The translations under genes were made by a program, and so were the position numbers. The notes below the pieces were generated by a model that saw nothing but the letters and a program-made list of their open reading frames with translations, was not told where the DNA came from and searched no databases. From Xanthomonas arboricola pv. populi (GTDB lineage: Bacteria > Pseudomonadota > Gammaproteobacteria > Xanthomonadales > Xanthomonadaceae), in the NCBI RefSeq assembly GCF_002939945.1, contig NZ_MDEB01000001.1, positions 1,043,606-1,107,605 of the forward strand: DNA of 64,000 nucleotides, in the 5' to 3' direction. Positions 9,772-18,443 of the stretch are shown here, piece by piece (position 1 is the first letter of the stretch; each line of letters opens with the position of its first letter).

Positions 9772-11076
9772 TTACCGATCGAGCTGCAGCTGTTTCTCGA
9801 GCGCCTGCATAAACTCCGGCAACGGGCACGCCATGCGTTGCTCTGCTGTGCAAACGCCAAGCGCCAGCTTCTGCTGCAACGGCGGATGCTCCAGATTTAG
9901 CAGCGCCAACGTCCGCAGTTGATCCAGCGATTGCGCCAGATACTGCGCACGCACTACCTGCTGCCCGTTCGGTTCGCGCCATAGCCCCAGTACCAACGCG
10001 CCACCTGGCGGCGGATCGTCGGCGCCGTAGCCGGGAAGATGAAAGTGCACGCCCAGCAAACCGCTCAACGCGGCGATATGCGTGTCGCTGCCGACGAAGA
10101 CAGAGACCTTTGGCGCCTGACGATCGCCGAAGCGCTGCAGCACTTCGCGCGCCAGCGGTGCGCCCGAACGTGAGGCCATGTAATGCGGACGTGCGTAGAT
10201 GTCGAACAACAACGCATGCAGGCGCGACACCTGCGCCAGCCGCTCGGGTGTGGCGCGGCCCCAGCCGACCTGCGACAGCGGCAGGCCTTCGGCGTATTGC
10301 AGCAGCAACACCTCGCCGGTGCCGGAGGTCAGATCGATCGACCCACCCAGGGCCAGGCCGCGCCCATTGGCCGACGGCGTCAGCGTGGACCGCATCTGGG
10401 CAAAGTCGCAGGGCGTGCGCGTGCAGCCCAGAATCTGCTGCAGCGCCTGCAACTCGGCCGCGTGCCCTCGCAGCAATGCGTCAGGGCCACCGGTTTGCTT
10501 TTCGATCGCCGCGACCGCCGCCGTGCCATCGAACGGCACCGTGCCGGCTTCGATCGGTCGGAACAACGGATCGTTGCTGCCGGCCTGGCGATGCCCGGCG
10601 ACGATCCTGCAACCCGGGGCCAGCGCCGCGGCCAGCAAGGCGCCGCTGTCGATGGTGCGCTGGTCGGTATTGGCCCATACCGACACGCTGCCTGCCGTCG
10701 GGCAGCCGCTCCGCGGCAACACGCCCTGCTGCGCCAGCCATTGGCGCAGATAATCGCCGCTCAACTGCACACCGATGCGCCCGTGTGGCGTCAGCAGGCT
10801 GGCCGCTGTGGACCATTGCGGCCATGGCGCGTCTGCATAGCGCGCCGCGGCGGCTTCGCCCTGCAGCGGTGCGCGCACGCCGTGCCGAAAGACAAGCACC
10901 ACGCGTTCCAGCTGCGCGGCCTGCGCAGTTCGAGCGGCTGCGGGCGGCCCGGGCGGACGCGGCATGCAGCCGATCAGCAGCAGCGCACCGAGTGCGAGTG
11001 CCGGCATCAGCCATCGCGACCGATGCGCTGTCGTCGATCGTGGCCTGATACCTGCGTGCAACGACGCGATCCTCAT
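9772..11076 (-). CDS. Histidine acid phosphatase lipoprotein (AppA/phytase-like)
   Basis: Branch-2 histidine acid phosphatase. The nucleophile motif RHGVRAP is intact, as in periplasmic phytases and glucose-1-phosphatases. A signal peptide with lipobox (LGALLLIGC) predicts a lipid-anchored envelope protein. The second active-site motif, normally GHDTN, reads GSDTHIA: the catalytic Asp is kept but the preceding His is Ser. Four or more Cys suggest disulfides. The start is uncertain: 11076 gives a basic N-region before the signal peptide, while 11007 or 11133 are possible; none has a strong ribosome site. Substrate not deducible. Confidence 0.8.
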   Translation of the reverse strand: MRIASLHAGIRPRSTTAHRSRWLMPALALGALLLIGCMPRPPGPPAAARTAQAAQLERVVLVFRHGVRAPLQGEAAAARYADAPWPQWSTAASLLTPHGRIGVQLSGDYLRQWLAQQGVLPRSGCPTAGSVSVWANTDQRTIDSGALLAAALAPGCRIVAGHRQAGSNDPLFRPIEAGTVPFDGTAAVAAIEKQTGGPDALLRGHAAELQALQQILGCTRTPCDFAQMRSTLTPSANGRGLALGGSIDLTSGTGEVLLLQYAEGLPLSQVGWGRATPERLAQVSRLHALLFDIYARPHYMASRSGAPLAREVLQRFGDRQAPKVSVFVGSDTHIAALSGLLGVHFHLPGYGADDPPPGGALVLGLWREPNGQQVVRAQYLAQSLDQLRTLALLNLEHPPLQQKLALGVCTAEQRMACPLPEFMQALEKQLQLDR

Positions 11077-11572
11077 CGCGTCGTTGCCGTCATCGTCTGC
11101 GGGGGTCCGTTCACCACCCTGCCCCGTTGTCATCGCGTACTCAGAACACATGCTTGGCGGTCGTCCCGTTGGTCATGGCGGAATTTACGTTGCCAATGTG
11201 CAACGCAGACGACACCCGGCGGAACTTCCCGCACCTGTCCGGGCAGGCGCCACCTGGTAACGGATGCGCCGAATCAGCCGCACGGTTGCGGTACTGGGCG
11301 CGCCGTCTTGCGCATTGCGTCTTGCCTGGTGTGGACGTGTTCGAGAGACCGCCTGACCGCACGGGCCCGGTAAACGATGCGCAAAGAGCCATCGATCGGC
11401 ATGGCCGCGCAAGCGCCGGGCCGGCGTGCGCGACCTCGGCAATCGGTCTTTGCCGCACGACCGTCGCCGCATGCCGAACGCAACCAACGTCGGTGGCTGC
11501 ACGCAATCGGCAGGCCGCCGTCAGCCGGTCGAATCATCTGCTTGAGACGATGTGTCGCGCGCTGTCTCGCCC
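11077..11572. other. Intergenic region without recognised features
   Basis: About 500 bases between the phosphatase start and the lipase stop. ORFs here have poor codon structure and no family resemblance. It presumably contains the phosphatase promoter, but I cannot place one. Confidence 0.4.
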
Positions 11573-13591
11573 TCAGAATGTCGCTGGCGTTGCGGCCGGT
11601 GGCTTGCCCTGCGCATCCGTCGCGCCCGCTGCTTCGGACTGCAATTGCTCGTGCAGGATGCGCCGGATCTCCAGAATCGCCTGCGGGGTTTCCTGCACGC
11701 TATGCCAGGAGGTCAGCACCAGTTCGGACGCGGCGCCGTCCAGATGCGCGCTGCGATACGGCACCAGGCCATCGTCGGAATCGGCCAGCGGCACCTGCGG
11801 TTTTTCGCGCCCGACGATGGTGTGGTAGCGCACCTGCGGGGAGATCGGCAGATCCATGCTGGCGCGCACGAACGGGTCGGTATCGCGCAGGTTGTCGATG
11901 CTGGTCGGCGGCAGCAGACGCCCCCTGCGTCGCGGGTCGCCGCCCTGCCCGCCACGCTCGCTGCTGGCCAGGTCCTGAAACACATCGCCAAAGCGATCCA
12001 GCAAGGCGATCGGCAAACGCACCAGGCGGCCGACGAAGCGCCCGAGCCCACCTTCGGCCAAGGGCGTGCCGCGATGCGGCGCGGCGATGAAGATGGCACG
12101 GTCGATCTGCGGCATTGGCGAAAAATGCAGCAGCGGCGAGAGTTTCGCGCGCACGCGTGCGCCGCGCTCGCCGTCCAGCCGATAGCTTTCCAGCAGGGAA
12201 TTCCACAGGCGCTCGCCCGACGAAGACACCAGCAGGCGCCCGATCACCCCGCCCATGCTGTGGCCGATCAACACCATGTCGTGCGATGCGATCGCCGTGC
12301 CGGCCGGATCGAAGTGCTGCAGGCTGCCCTCCACCAGGGCCTGGATTTCTGCGCGGTTGACCGCCACCGGCGCATTGGTGGGGTAATACACCTGCCAGAT
12401 CTGGTAGCGCTGGCGCAGCACTTCATCGCCCATCACTTCATTGGCGACATTGACCCAGGCTTCCGGGCTGCTGGCCAGCCCGTGCAGCATCAGCAGCACG
12501 CGTCGGTCGGGGTCGTAGGGCTGCATCAGATACAGATGCGGGCGGTCGATGCCGCGCGCGCTGCCCAGCATCGACCGCAGGGACTGCGCGGCAAAACCGG
12601 ATCTGGCCAGCCACAGGCCATAGGCCGCAGTGAAGTTGGCCGCCAGCGGCACGCGCTGGCCATGCAGCACCACCTCGTTCTGGCGATACGGGTCGTAGGG
12701 CACCACGGTGGCGGCATGACCGCGCAGCACCGCATTCAGCGTGTCGCCATCGAAGCGCAGCAGCAGCGTTGCCGGTGCGTACGGCATCTCGCTGAAGGTT
12801 GGCAGCGGACGCTCCGGTGTTGCGGCGGCGGCGGCTGGTTGCAAGGCCAGCCCGGCAGGGTCGCCGACTGCTTGTGGGGCCACCTCGGCGACCAGCTCGG
12901 CCCCGAAGCCGTCGCGTCGATAGGTGCTGCGCAGTCCATCGAAGCGCAATGCCGAGGCGGCGAAGATCGCGCGCGGCGTGTTGCCGCCGCCCGGCAGCCG
13001 ATATGCAGACATGTCGATACCGACCTGCCAGCGGCCTATGGTGGTCGGTTCGCGCTCGGTCTGGCCGGTCTGCTGCGCGCGGGCGAACAGGCGTTCGATC
13101 ACCTGCTGCACCGCGTAGTTGTAGTAGTCGCGCACCTGCGTCTGGCGATTTTCGAACGCACGCGCGCTGGGTGCTCGATCGGTGAAAAACAGGTACGCGT
13201 ACGCATGCCGCGCGGCCTCCAGCCAGGCGTCGACTGCGGCATCGCTCATCGTTGTCGGGTCGCGCCCGCCCAGGGCAATCGCATGCGCCGTCCAGAGCTC
13301 GGACTGCGTCGCCAGCAGGCGCTCATTGCCGATGCCTGCGACGGTGGTGAGTTGCTGCAGGCAGGGCAGCGGGTCGCTGCGGCAGGCCTTGGCTTGCAGA
13401 CCGGCCACCTGCACCGTCTCGCTGCTGGCCTGACTCAACGCGCCGGTGCTGAGCACATCGCCACGCGTGCGCGCGATGTAGTCGCCGCTGCCGCGCGATT
13501 GCACCGTGACCATGGCGCAGCCGCTCAGCCACGGGCTCGCCAGCACGCCCGCCAGCATTAAAACGGTGCGGCATCCACGCAGGTCCGCCAT
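11573..13591 (-). CDS. Alpha/beta-hydrolase lipoprotein (lipase-like)
   Basis: 672 residues. The N-terminus MADLRGCRTVLMLAGVLASP continues into WLSGC, a lipoprotein signal, so the protein is probably membrane-anchored in the envelope. The N-terminal 340 residues have no clear relatives that I know. The C-terminal part is an alpha/beta hydrolase: oxyanion region LLMLHGLASSPEAW, nucleophile elbow GHSMGGVIGR (Ser near residue 442), then FIAAPHRGTPLA, a lipase/PGAP1-like feature, and the late His in SWHSVQ. Last gene of a minus-strand operon; its ATG overlaps the preceding stop (TGATG). Likely an esterase or lipase; substrate unknown. Confidence 0.82.
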   Translation of the reverse strand: MADLRGCRTVLMLAGVLASPWLSGCAMVTVQSRGSGDYIARTRGDVLSTGALSQASSETVQVAGLQAKACRSDPLPCLQQLTTVAGIGNERLLATQSELWTAHAIALGGRDPTTMSDAAVDAWLEAARHAYAYLFFTDRAPSARAFENRQTQVRDYYNYAVQQVIERLFARAQQTGQTEREPTTIGRWQVGIDMSAYRLPGGGNTPRAIFAASALRFDGLRSTYRRDGFGAELVAEVAPQAVGDPAGLALQPAAAAATPERPLPTFSEMPYAPATLLLRFDGDTLNAVLRGHAATVVPYDPYRQNEVVLHGQRVPLAANFTAAYGLWLARSGFAAQSLRSMLGSARGIDRPHLYLMQPYDPDRRVLLMLHGLASSPEAWVNVANEVMGDEVLRQRYQIWQVYYPTNAPVAVNRAEIQALVEGSLQHFDPAGTAIASHDMVLIGHSMGGVIGRLLVSSSGERLWNSLLESYRLDGERGARVRAKLSPLLHFSPMPQIDRAIFIAAPHRGTPLAEGGLGRFVGRLVRLPIALLDRFGDVFQDLASSERGGQGGDPRRRGRLLPPTSIDNLRDTDPFVRASMDLPISPQVRYHTIVGREKPQVPLADSDDGLVPYRSAHLDGAASELVLTSWHSVQETPQAILEIRRILHEQLQSEAAGATDAQGKPPAATPATF

Positions 13592-14628
13592 CACCGGGGT
13601 GCGCTCGCGGTGGCTGCAGGTGCCGGTGCCTGCGGCATGCCGGCACGGATGCGCTCGGAGAAGTCCGCCGCCTTGTCGGCGGCGATCGCACGGGCGGTGA
13701 AATGCCCGTGCTGCTTCAGGGTGGCGAAGTCGTAGCCGGGCATCAGCCCATTGTGATCGTAGGCGTATTCGTCGGCGTAGCCGGACAGCAGCAGGCGATG
13801 ATCCAGCGGCAATGTGGGCTGCAATTGCCGCGCCAGCGCAAACACGATCGTGGTGCAGTTGCTGGTGAGCGTGTTGTAGAACGCAGGCGCGCGATTCAGC
13901 TTGTTGGCCAGGCCCACGTAGCCCATGAACATGCGGCGCAGCCCGGCCTTGGGAATCGCCAGCCGATACAGATACATGTCCTCGCCGCGCACATTGGTGC
14001 GCACGCGCAGGATGTCGCGCTCGTCGGCGGCCACCAGAGTCTCTTCGAAACTGCGGAAAAACCCGCCCAATGCCGAGAACGACTCGTCGCGTTCCTTGCG
14101 GATTTCCAGCGAGAACACCACGTGCGAGCCGTCGTCGAAACCGAACGACACCAGGGTGTGTGCGATCGCCGGGCCCATCCAGTACGACAGCGCCAGATCG
14201 GCGCTGACCAGACGGTCCAGATCGTACTGGCGGGTTTCCCAACGCGGCTGGTAGTCGGTTTCGCCATGCCAATCGAAATTGCGCACGTTGCGCAGCGTGA
14301 CGATGTTGCCGTGCACCTCGGGCTGCAGGCGCTGGGCGACATCGTCGGCCCAGTCGCGGTCCTGGCTCGGCTGCATCATCCACCACGACACCGCCAGCAC
14401 CGCAAATGCCGCACTGAAGATACCCACCAAGGCCCAGTTCTCGCGGCCACGGCGCAGGCCCCACAACGCCGCGATTGCCATCGCGCACCACGAGCCCACC
14501 CACGCCGCGCGCACGAACGCATTGCCGGTCAGTGCGAAGTAGATCGCCAGCCCGCCCCAGAACGCGGCCAGCACCAGCGCCGCCCGCAGCGCCCAGCGCC
14601 CGATGCGCGAACGCGTGGCCGGTTTCAT
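13591..14628 (-). CDS. DUF4105-domain membrane protein
   Basis: 345 residues. Three hydrophobic segments lie at the N-terminus (ALVLAAFWGGLAIYFAL, WCAMAIAALWGL and LVGIFSAAFAVLAVSWWM). A soluble region follows with NFDWHGETDYQPRWETRQYD and FYNTLTSNCTTIVFALARQL, the latter typical of DUF4105, whose conserved Cys and His suggest a cysteine-hydrolase-like fold. The start at 14628 overlaps the tetR stop by four bases (ATGA), and the stop overlaps the lipase start, so the three genes form one coupled operon. Function unknown; an envelope lipid or protein role with the lipase is an inference. Confidence 0.8.
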   Translation of the reverse strand: MKPATRSRIGRWALRAALVLAAFWGGLAIYFALTGNAFVRAAWVGSWCAMAIAALWGLRRGRENWALVGIFSAAFAVLAVSWWMMQPSQDRDWADDVAQRLQPEVHGNIVTLRNVRNFDWHGETDYQPRWETRQYDLDRLVSADLALSYWMGPAIAHTLVSFGFDDGSHVVFSLEIRKERDESFSALGGFFRSFEETLVAADERDILRVRTNVRGEDMYLYRLAIPKAGLRRMFMGYVGLANKLNRAPAFYNTLTSNCTTIVFALARQLQPTLPLDHRLLLSGYADEYAYDHNGLMPGYDFATLKQHGHFTARAIAADKAADFSERIRAGMPQAPAPAATASAPR

Positions 14629-15197
14629 CGGGTGCCGCCTTCCGGCACCTGCATGCCCAGGGCGTGCATCAACAGATCGGCCGAGCGATGGGCAAGCCGT
14701 TTGCGTTCGGATTCGTCATTGCCGCGCAGGCAGCTGCCCAGCATGTCGATCACCAGCAGCAGTTGCTCGTCGTCGACATCGGCACGACACAGGCCGGCGT
14801 CGCGGGCACGATGCACGAACGGCAGGAAGATGCTCACCACACGCCGATCGGCGGTTTCCACGGCCGGGTGCGCGCGTTCGATGGAACGCCAGAAATCCAC
14901 CAGCGGGGCGGACTGGGCGATGTGCTCGGCCACGTCGTGCAGCAGCACGGCCAGCCCGTCCGGGCGCTCGGCCAGATCGGCGGCCAGCCGTTCCAGGCCA
15001 TCCAGGCCACGGGTCATCAGCGCGGTCATCAGCGCGAGCCGGTCGGGGAAATTGCGGTACAGCGTGGCGCGGCCAAGGCCGGCACGCTCGACCACCAGTT
15101 CCAGCGGGGCGTTGACGCCGTGTTCGCTGAACACTTCGTCGGCGGCATCGAGTATCTGCCGGCGGCGCAGCGCGGCATCAGGGCGGGAAGTCGTCAT
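14625..15197 (-). CDS. TetR-family repressor of the lipase operon
   Basis: 190-residue regulator. Residues 10-55 form the TetR helix-turn-helix (RRRQILDAADEVFSEHGVNA and LELVVERAGLGRATLYRNFP). The C-terminal ligand domain is not conserved enough to name an inducer. First gene of the operon with the DUF4105 and lipase genes. A perfect palindrome lies 12 bases before the ATG and overlaps a GATAAT -10 box, so autoregulation is likely. The ATG at 15197 is chosen over the longer frame to 15299 because the palindrome and -10 box lie between them. Confidence 0.88.
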   Translation of the reverse strand: MTTSRPDAALRRRQILDAADEVFSEHGVNAPLELVVERAGLGRATLYRNFPDRLALMTALMTRGLDGLERLAADLAERPDGLAVLLHDVAEHIAQSAPLVDFWRSIERAHPAVETADRRVVSIFLPFVHRARDAGLCRADVDDEQLLLVIDMLGSCLRGNDESERKRLAHRSADLLMHALGMQVPEGGTR

Positions 15198-15208
15198 CGC
15201 GGCATTAT

Positions 15209-15224
15209 CGGACAGATTTGTCCG
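15209..15224 (-). promoter_or_regulatory. Candidate TetR operator over the operon promoter
   Basis: CGGACAGATTTGTCCG is a 6+6 perfect inverted repeat. On the minus strand it is followed directly by GATAAT, a good -10 hexamer, at 15204-15209. Its place before the tetR gene suggests autorepression. Confidence 0.6.
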
Positions 15225-15261
15225 GTTACGCCAGAGTCCGCTTGCCGATTCCCCGCCCTCT

Positions 15262-15276
15262 CCGACCAACGGTCGG
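15262..15276. promoter_or_regulatory. Palindrome CCGACC-AAC-GGTCGG
   Basis: Perfect 6-bp arms about 40 bases upstream of the tetR operator, with a further half-site GGTGGTCGGA at 15281-15290. It could be a second operator or part of the ppc 3' end; no T tract follows. Confidence 0.35.
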
Positions 15277-15329
15277 ATCAGGTGGTCGGATTCAACCATC
15301 TGATGCGACGGTCGTAGCGACGAACCGGA

Positions 15330-18044
15330 TCAGCCGGTGTTCTGCACGCCTTGCGAAACGCCGTTGACGCAGGCGACCAACGCGCGCAGCAGTTCGTCGT
15401 CTTCGCCATCGGTGGCGCGCCAGCGTTGCAGCAGATCCACCTGCAGCACGCTGATCGGGTCGATGTAGGGGTTGCGCAGGCGGATCGACAAGGCCAGCCG
15501 CGGGTCGTGCTGCAGCAGCGACTGCTGGCCGGTCAACGCCTTCACCCAGCCCTTGGTCAGCGCCAGCTCGGCGCCGATGCCCGGGAAGAACCGCGCGTGC
15601 AGGTCGCCCGACAGCCGCGAGAACAGCTCGGCGATGGTGAGGTCGCCCTTGGACAGCACCATCGCCACGTCGTCGAGAAAGGTGCGGAAGAACGGCCAGT
15701 CCTGCGCCATCTCGCGCAATGTCTCTTCGTGCCCGGCATCCACCGCCGCCTGCAGGCCGCTGCCCACGCCGTACCAGCCCGGAATCACCGCACGCGCCTG
15801 GCTCCAGGCGAACACCCACGGAATCGCGCGCAGGTTGGACAAGGCCGCGTCCTGGCCGAGCCTGCGCGACGGGCGCGAGCCCAGCGTCATGCGTTCGATC
15901 ACATCGATCGGCGTGGCGCGGCGGAAGTACTGCATGAAATCCGGCGCGCCGACGAAGGCGCGATACGCCACGGTGCTGCGTTCGGCGACCAGGTCCATCA
16001 CCGGCCGCCAGCGATCCTCGCGCGGCTCGGGCGCACGCGGACGCAGGCTGGACAGCAGCACCGCGCCGGTCATCTGTTCCAGCGAGCGCAGCGCCAGGGC
16101 ACGGATGCCGTACTTGCGATGGATCACCTCGCCCTGTTCGGTCACGCGCAGCCGGCCATCGACACTGCCGCGCGGCGCGGCATCCAGCGCGCGGCTGGTC
16201 TTGCCGCCGCCACGCGCGATCGAACCACCGCGGCCGTGGAAGAAGGTCAGCCGCACGCCCAGCTCGGCGGCGGCTTCGAGCAATTCCACCTGCGCGCGTT
16301 GCAGCCCCCACCGCGAGGCGGTGATGCCGCCGTCCTTGCCGCTGTCCGAATACCCCAGCATCACCATCTGCGTATCGCCGCGCGCAGCCAGGTGCTGGCG
16401 GTAGACCGGGTCGGCCAGCAGATCCTGCACGGTACCGGTACCGCCGCGCAGATCGTCCACGGTTTCGAACAGCGGCACGATATCCAGCGGCACCGTGCCG
16501 GCGTCGTCGACCAGACCGCCGCGGCGCGCCAGCGCCAGCACGGTGAGCACGTCGGCGCGGCTGTGCGCCATCGAGATGATGTAGCTGCCCAGCGCATCGG
16601 CGCCGTGGCGGCTGCGCGCATCGGCGAGCGCGGCAAACACCGCATCCAGCCGCGCATTGCCTTCGTCATCCACGCGCGGCAATGCCTGTTCGCCAGAGGC
16701 ATACGGGCCGAGCAATGCAGCGCGCTGGGTGGCATCCTGTTCGTCCCAGTCCGCCTGGCCGAGTGCGTCGGCCACCGCGCGCGCATGCACGCTCGATTCC
16801 TGGCGCACATCCAGACGCGCCAGGTGGAAGCCGAAGCTGCGCACGCGCCACAACAGGCGGCGCACCGCGAACCAACCGGCGTGCAGCCCCTTGTTGGCCT
16901 GCAGGCTGTCCAGGATCAATTGCAGATCGTGTTCCAGCTCGGACGGGGTGGTGTAGGCGCCGTCGGCATCGTCCAGCGTGGCCTGCAGACGCGCGCGCAT
17001 CAGATCGTTGAGCAGCCGGTACGGCATGTCGCCGTGGCGCGGACGCGAGCGTGCGGCGTCCTCCGGCAACAACGCGCGGTAGCGCTGCAGTTGCTCGCTC
17101 AATGCCGGGCTCACCGCCACCAGCGTGGTCGACTGGCTGAGCAGGCTGGCCAGTTGCCAGAGTTCCTTCTGATACCGGTCCAGCACCGCACGCCGCTGGG
17201 CATCCAGCGTGCCGGCGATGGTGGTGGCATCCACATTGGGGTTGCCGTCCATGTCGCCACCGACCCAGGTGCCGAAGCGCAGCAGCCGCGGCAGGGTCGG
17301 CACGCTGCCGTAGGTCTCTTCGATGGCGTGTTCGAGGGTTTCGTACATCACCGGAACCACGCGATAGAGCACCTGGGTGAGGTAGAACCCCACATGCTCG
17401 CGCTCGTCCTCCACTGTGGGACGCACCGGCGAGGAATCGGCGGTCTGCCAGGAGGCGGTCAAGGCCATGCGGAAGCGCGCCGCATCGGTGGCGCGCTCGT
17501 TGGGCGTGCGCATGCCATCCAGGTTGTCGACCAGGCTGGCGACCATCAGCTGTTCTTTTTCCAGCAGCGCGCGGCGTACCGCTTCGGTGGGATGGGCGGT
17601 GAACACCGGCTCCACGTCGATACGCGGCAACCACGCGCTGAGTTCGTCCATCGTCACGCCCTGCGCCTTGAGCCGGCGCAAGGCATCGTGCAAACCGTCC
17701 GGCTGCGGCGTGTCGGTGCCGCTGCGCTGGTACTCGCGACGGCGGCGGATGCGGTGCACGCGCTCGGCGATGTTGACCACCTGGAAGTAGGTACTGAAGG
17801 CGCGCACCAGCGACTCGGCCTGACGCGGCTCGCGCCCGGCCAGCTGCGCGCTCAGCGTGGACGGCGGTGCATCGCTCTCGCGGCGCGCAATCGCCGTGGT
17901 GCGGACGCGTTCGATTTCCTCGAGGAACTCCGCAGACACCTGCTCGGCGAGCAGGTCGCCGACCAGTGCACCGAGCCGACGCACATCGTCGCGCAAGGCA
18001 AGATCGGGGGTAGCGAACACAAGACTGCTGCGGTACTCGTTCAT
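15330..18044 (-). CDS. ppc: Phosphoenolpyruvate carboxylase
   Basis: 904-residue cytoplasmic enzyme making oxaloacetate from phosphoenolpyruvate and bicarbonate, refilling the TCA cycle. Conserved motifs seen: [17 protein letters not shown] with the catalytic His near residue 155, [21 protein letters not shown] near 575 and [14 protein letters not shown]. The C-terminus ends in [11 protein letters not shown], close to the family end. The start [14 protein letters not shown] is preferred over 18071 because alignments begin here. Transcribed alone on the minus strand. Confidence 0.96.
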   Translation of the reverse strand: MNEYRSSLVFATPDLALRDDVRRLGALVGDLLAEQVSAEFLEEIERVRTTAIARRESDAPPSTLSAQLAGREPRQAESLVRAFSTYFQVVNIAERVHRIRRRREYQRSGTDTPQPDGLHDALRRLKAQGVTMDELSAWLPRIDVEPVFTAHPTEAVRRALLEKEQLMVASLVDNLDGMRTPNERATDAARFRMALTASWQTADSSPVRPTVEDEREHVGFYLTQVLYRVVPVMYETLEHAIEETYGSVPTLPRLLRFGTWVGGDMDGNPNVDATTIAGTLDAQRRAVLDRYQKELWQLASLLSQSTTLVAVSPALSEQLQRYRALLPEDAARSRPRHGDMPYRLLNDLMRARLQATLDDADGAYTTPSELEHDLQLILDSLQANKGLHAGWFAVRRLLWRVRSFGFHLARLDVRQESSVHARAVADALGQADWDEQDATQRAALLGPYASGEQALPRVDDEGNARLDAVFAALADARSRHGADALGSYIISMAHSRADVLTVLALARRGGLVDDAGTVPLDIVPLFETVDDLRGGTGTVQDLLADPVYRQHLAARGDTQMVMLGYSDSGKDGGITASRWGLQRAQVELLEAAAELGVRLTFFHGRGGSIARGGGKTSRALDAAPRGSVDGRLRVTEQGEVIHRKYGIRALALRSLEQMTGAVLLSSLRPRAPEPREDRWRPVMDLVAERSTVAYRAFVGAPDFMQYFRRATPIDVIERMTLGSRPSRRLGQDAALSNLRAIPWVFAWSQARAVIPGWYGVGSGLQAAVDAGHEETLREMAQDWPFFRTFLDDVAMVLSKGDLTIAELFSRLSGDLHARFFPGIGAELALTKGWVKALTGQQSLLQHDPRLALSIRLRNPYIDPISVLQVDLLQRWRATDGEDDELLRALVACVNGVSQGVQNTG

Positions 18045-18170
18045 CGGAAACGCACACCCTCTCAAGCGCAAAGTCGTCGAAGACTAACCCAAAAGGATTA
18101 GATGATCGCGACCGGCACGACGGTTTCAACACCAACCATCATGTGCCAATGCCCCTTATCCGATGGCTCT

Positions 18171-18424
18171 CGCAGGAGCGCGCTGGCGCGCGACGGGGCT
18201 TTCCCGGTCATGCCCATCGCAGGCAAGCCCGCTCCTACGCGATGTGGCTGTCCTGGTCATGCTCCGTCGCGCCCGGGTGCGCTCCTACCGGTGATCGCGG
18301 CAATCGTGTGGACGGCGCAGCGAATCTTCCCGGGACGCGAGGCGGACGCATTCACCGTAGGAGCGCACCCGGGCGCGACGACGCTTTATCGGTGACGCCG
18401 CATCGCGCGCAAGCGCGCTCCTAC
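18171..18424. repeat. REP cluster of GTAGGAGCG hairpins
   Basis: Five related units: 18171-18195, 18223-18238, 18265-18288, 18357-18380 and 18400-18424. Units three and four are a perfect 24-bp inverted repeat (GTAGGAGCGCACCCGGGCGC and four further bases) separated by 68 bases. The GTAGGAGCGC core is of the kind seen in REP elements of Xanthomonas and Stenotrophomonas. The region 18045-18443 holds no gene. Confidence 0.8.
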
Positions 18425-18443
18425 CGGTGCCAGCGCACCATCA

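Noticed and set aside
13702-15303. Long plus-strand ORF of 533 residues over the DUF4105/tetR genes
   Set aside because: Reading is rich in Arg, His and Gln with no family motif; it is the complement of well-supported minus-strand genes.
15351-18101. 916-residue plus-strand ORF opposite ppc
   Set aside because: Antisense shadow of ppc caused by high GC; no domain recognisable.
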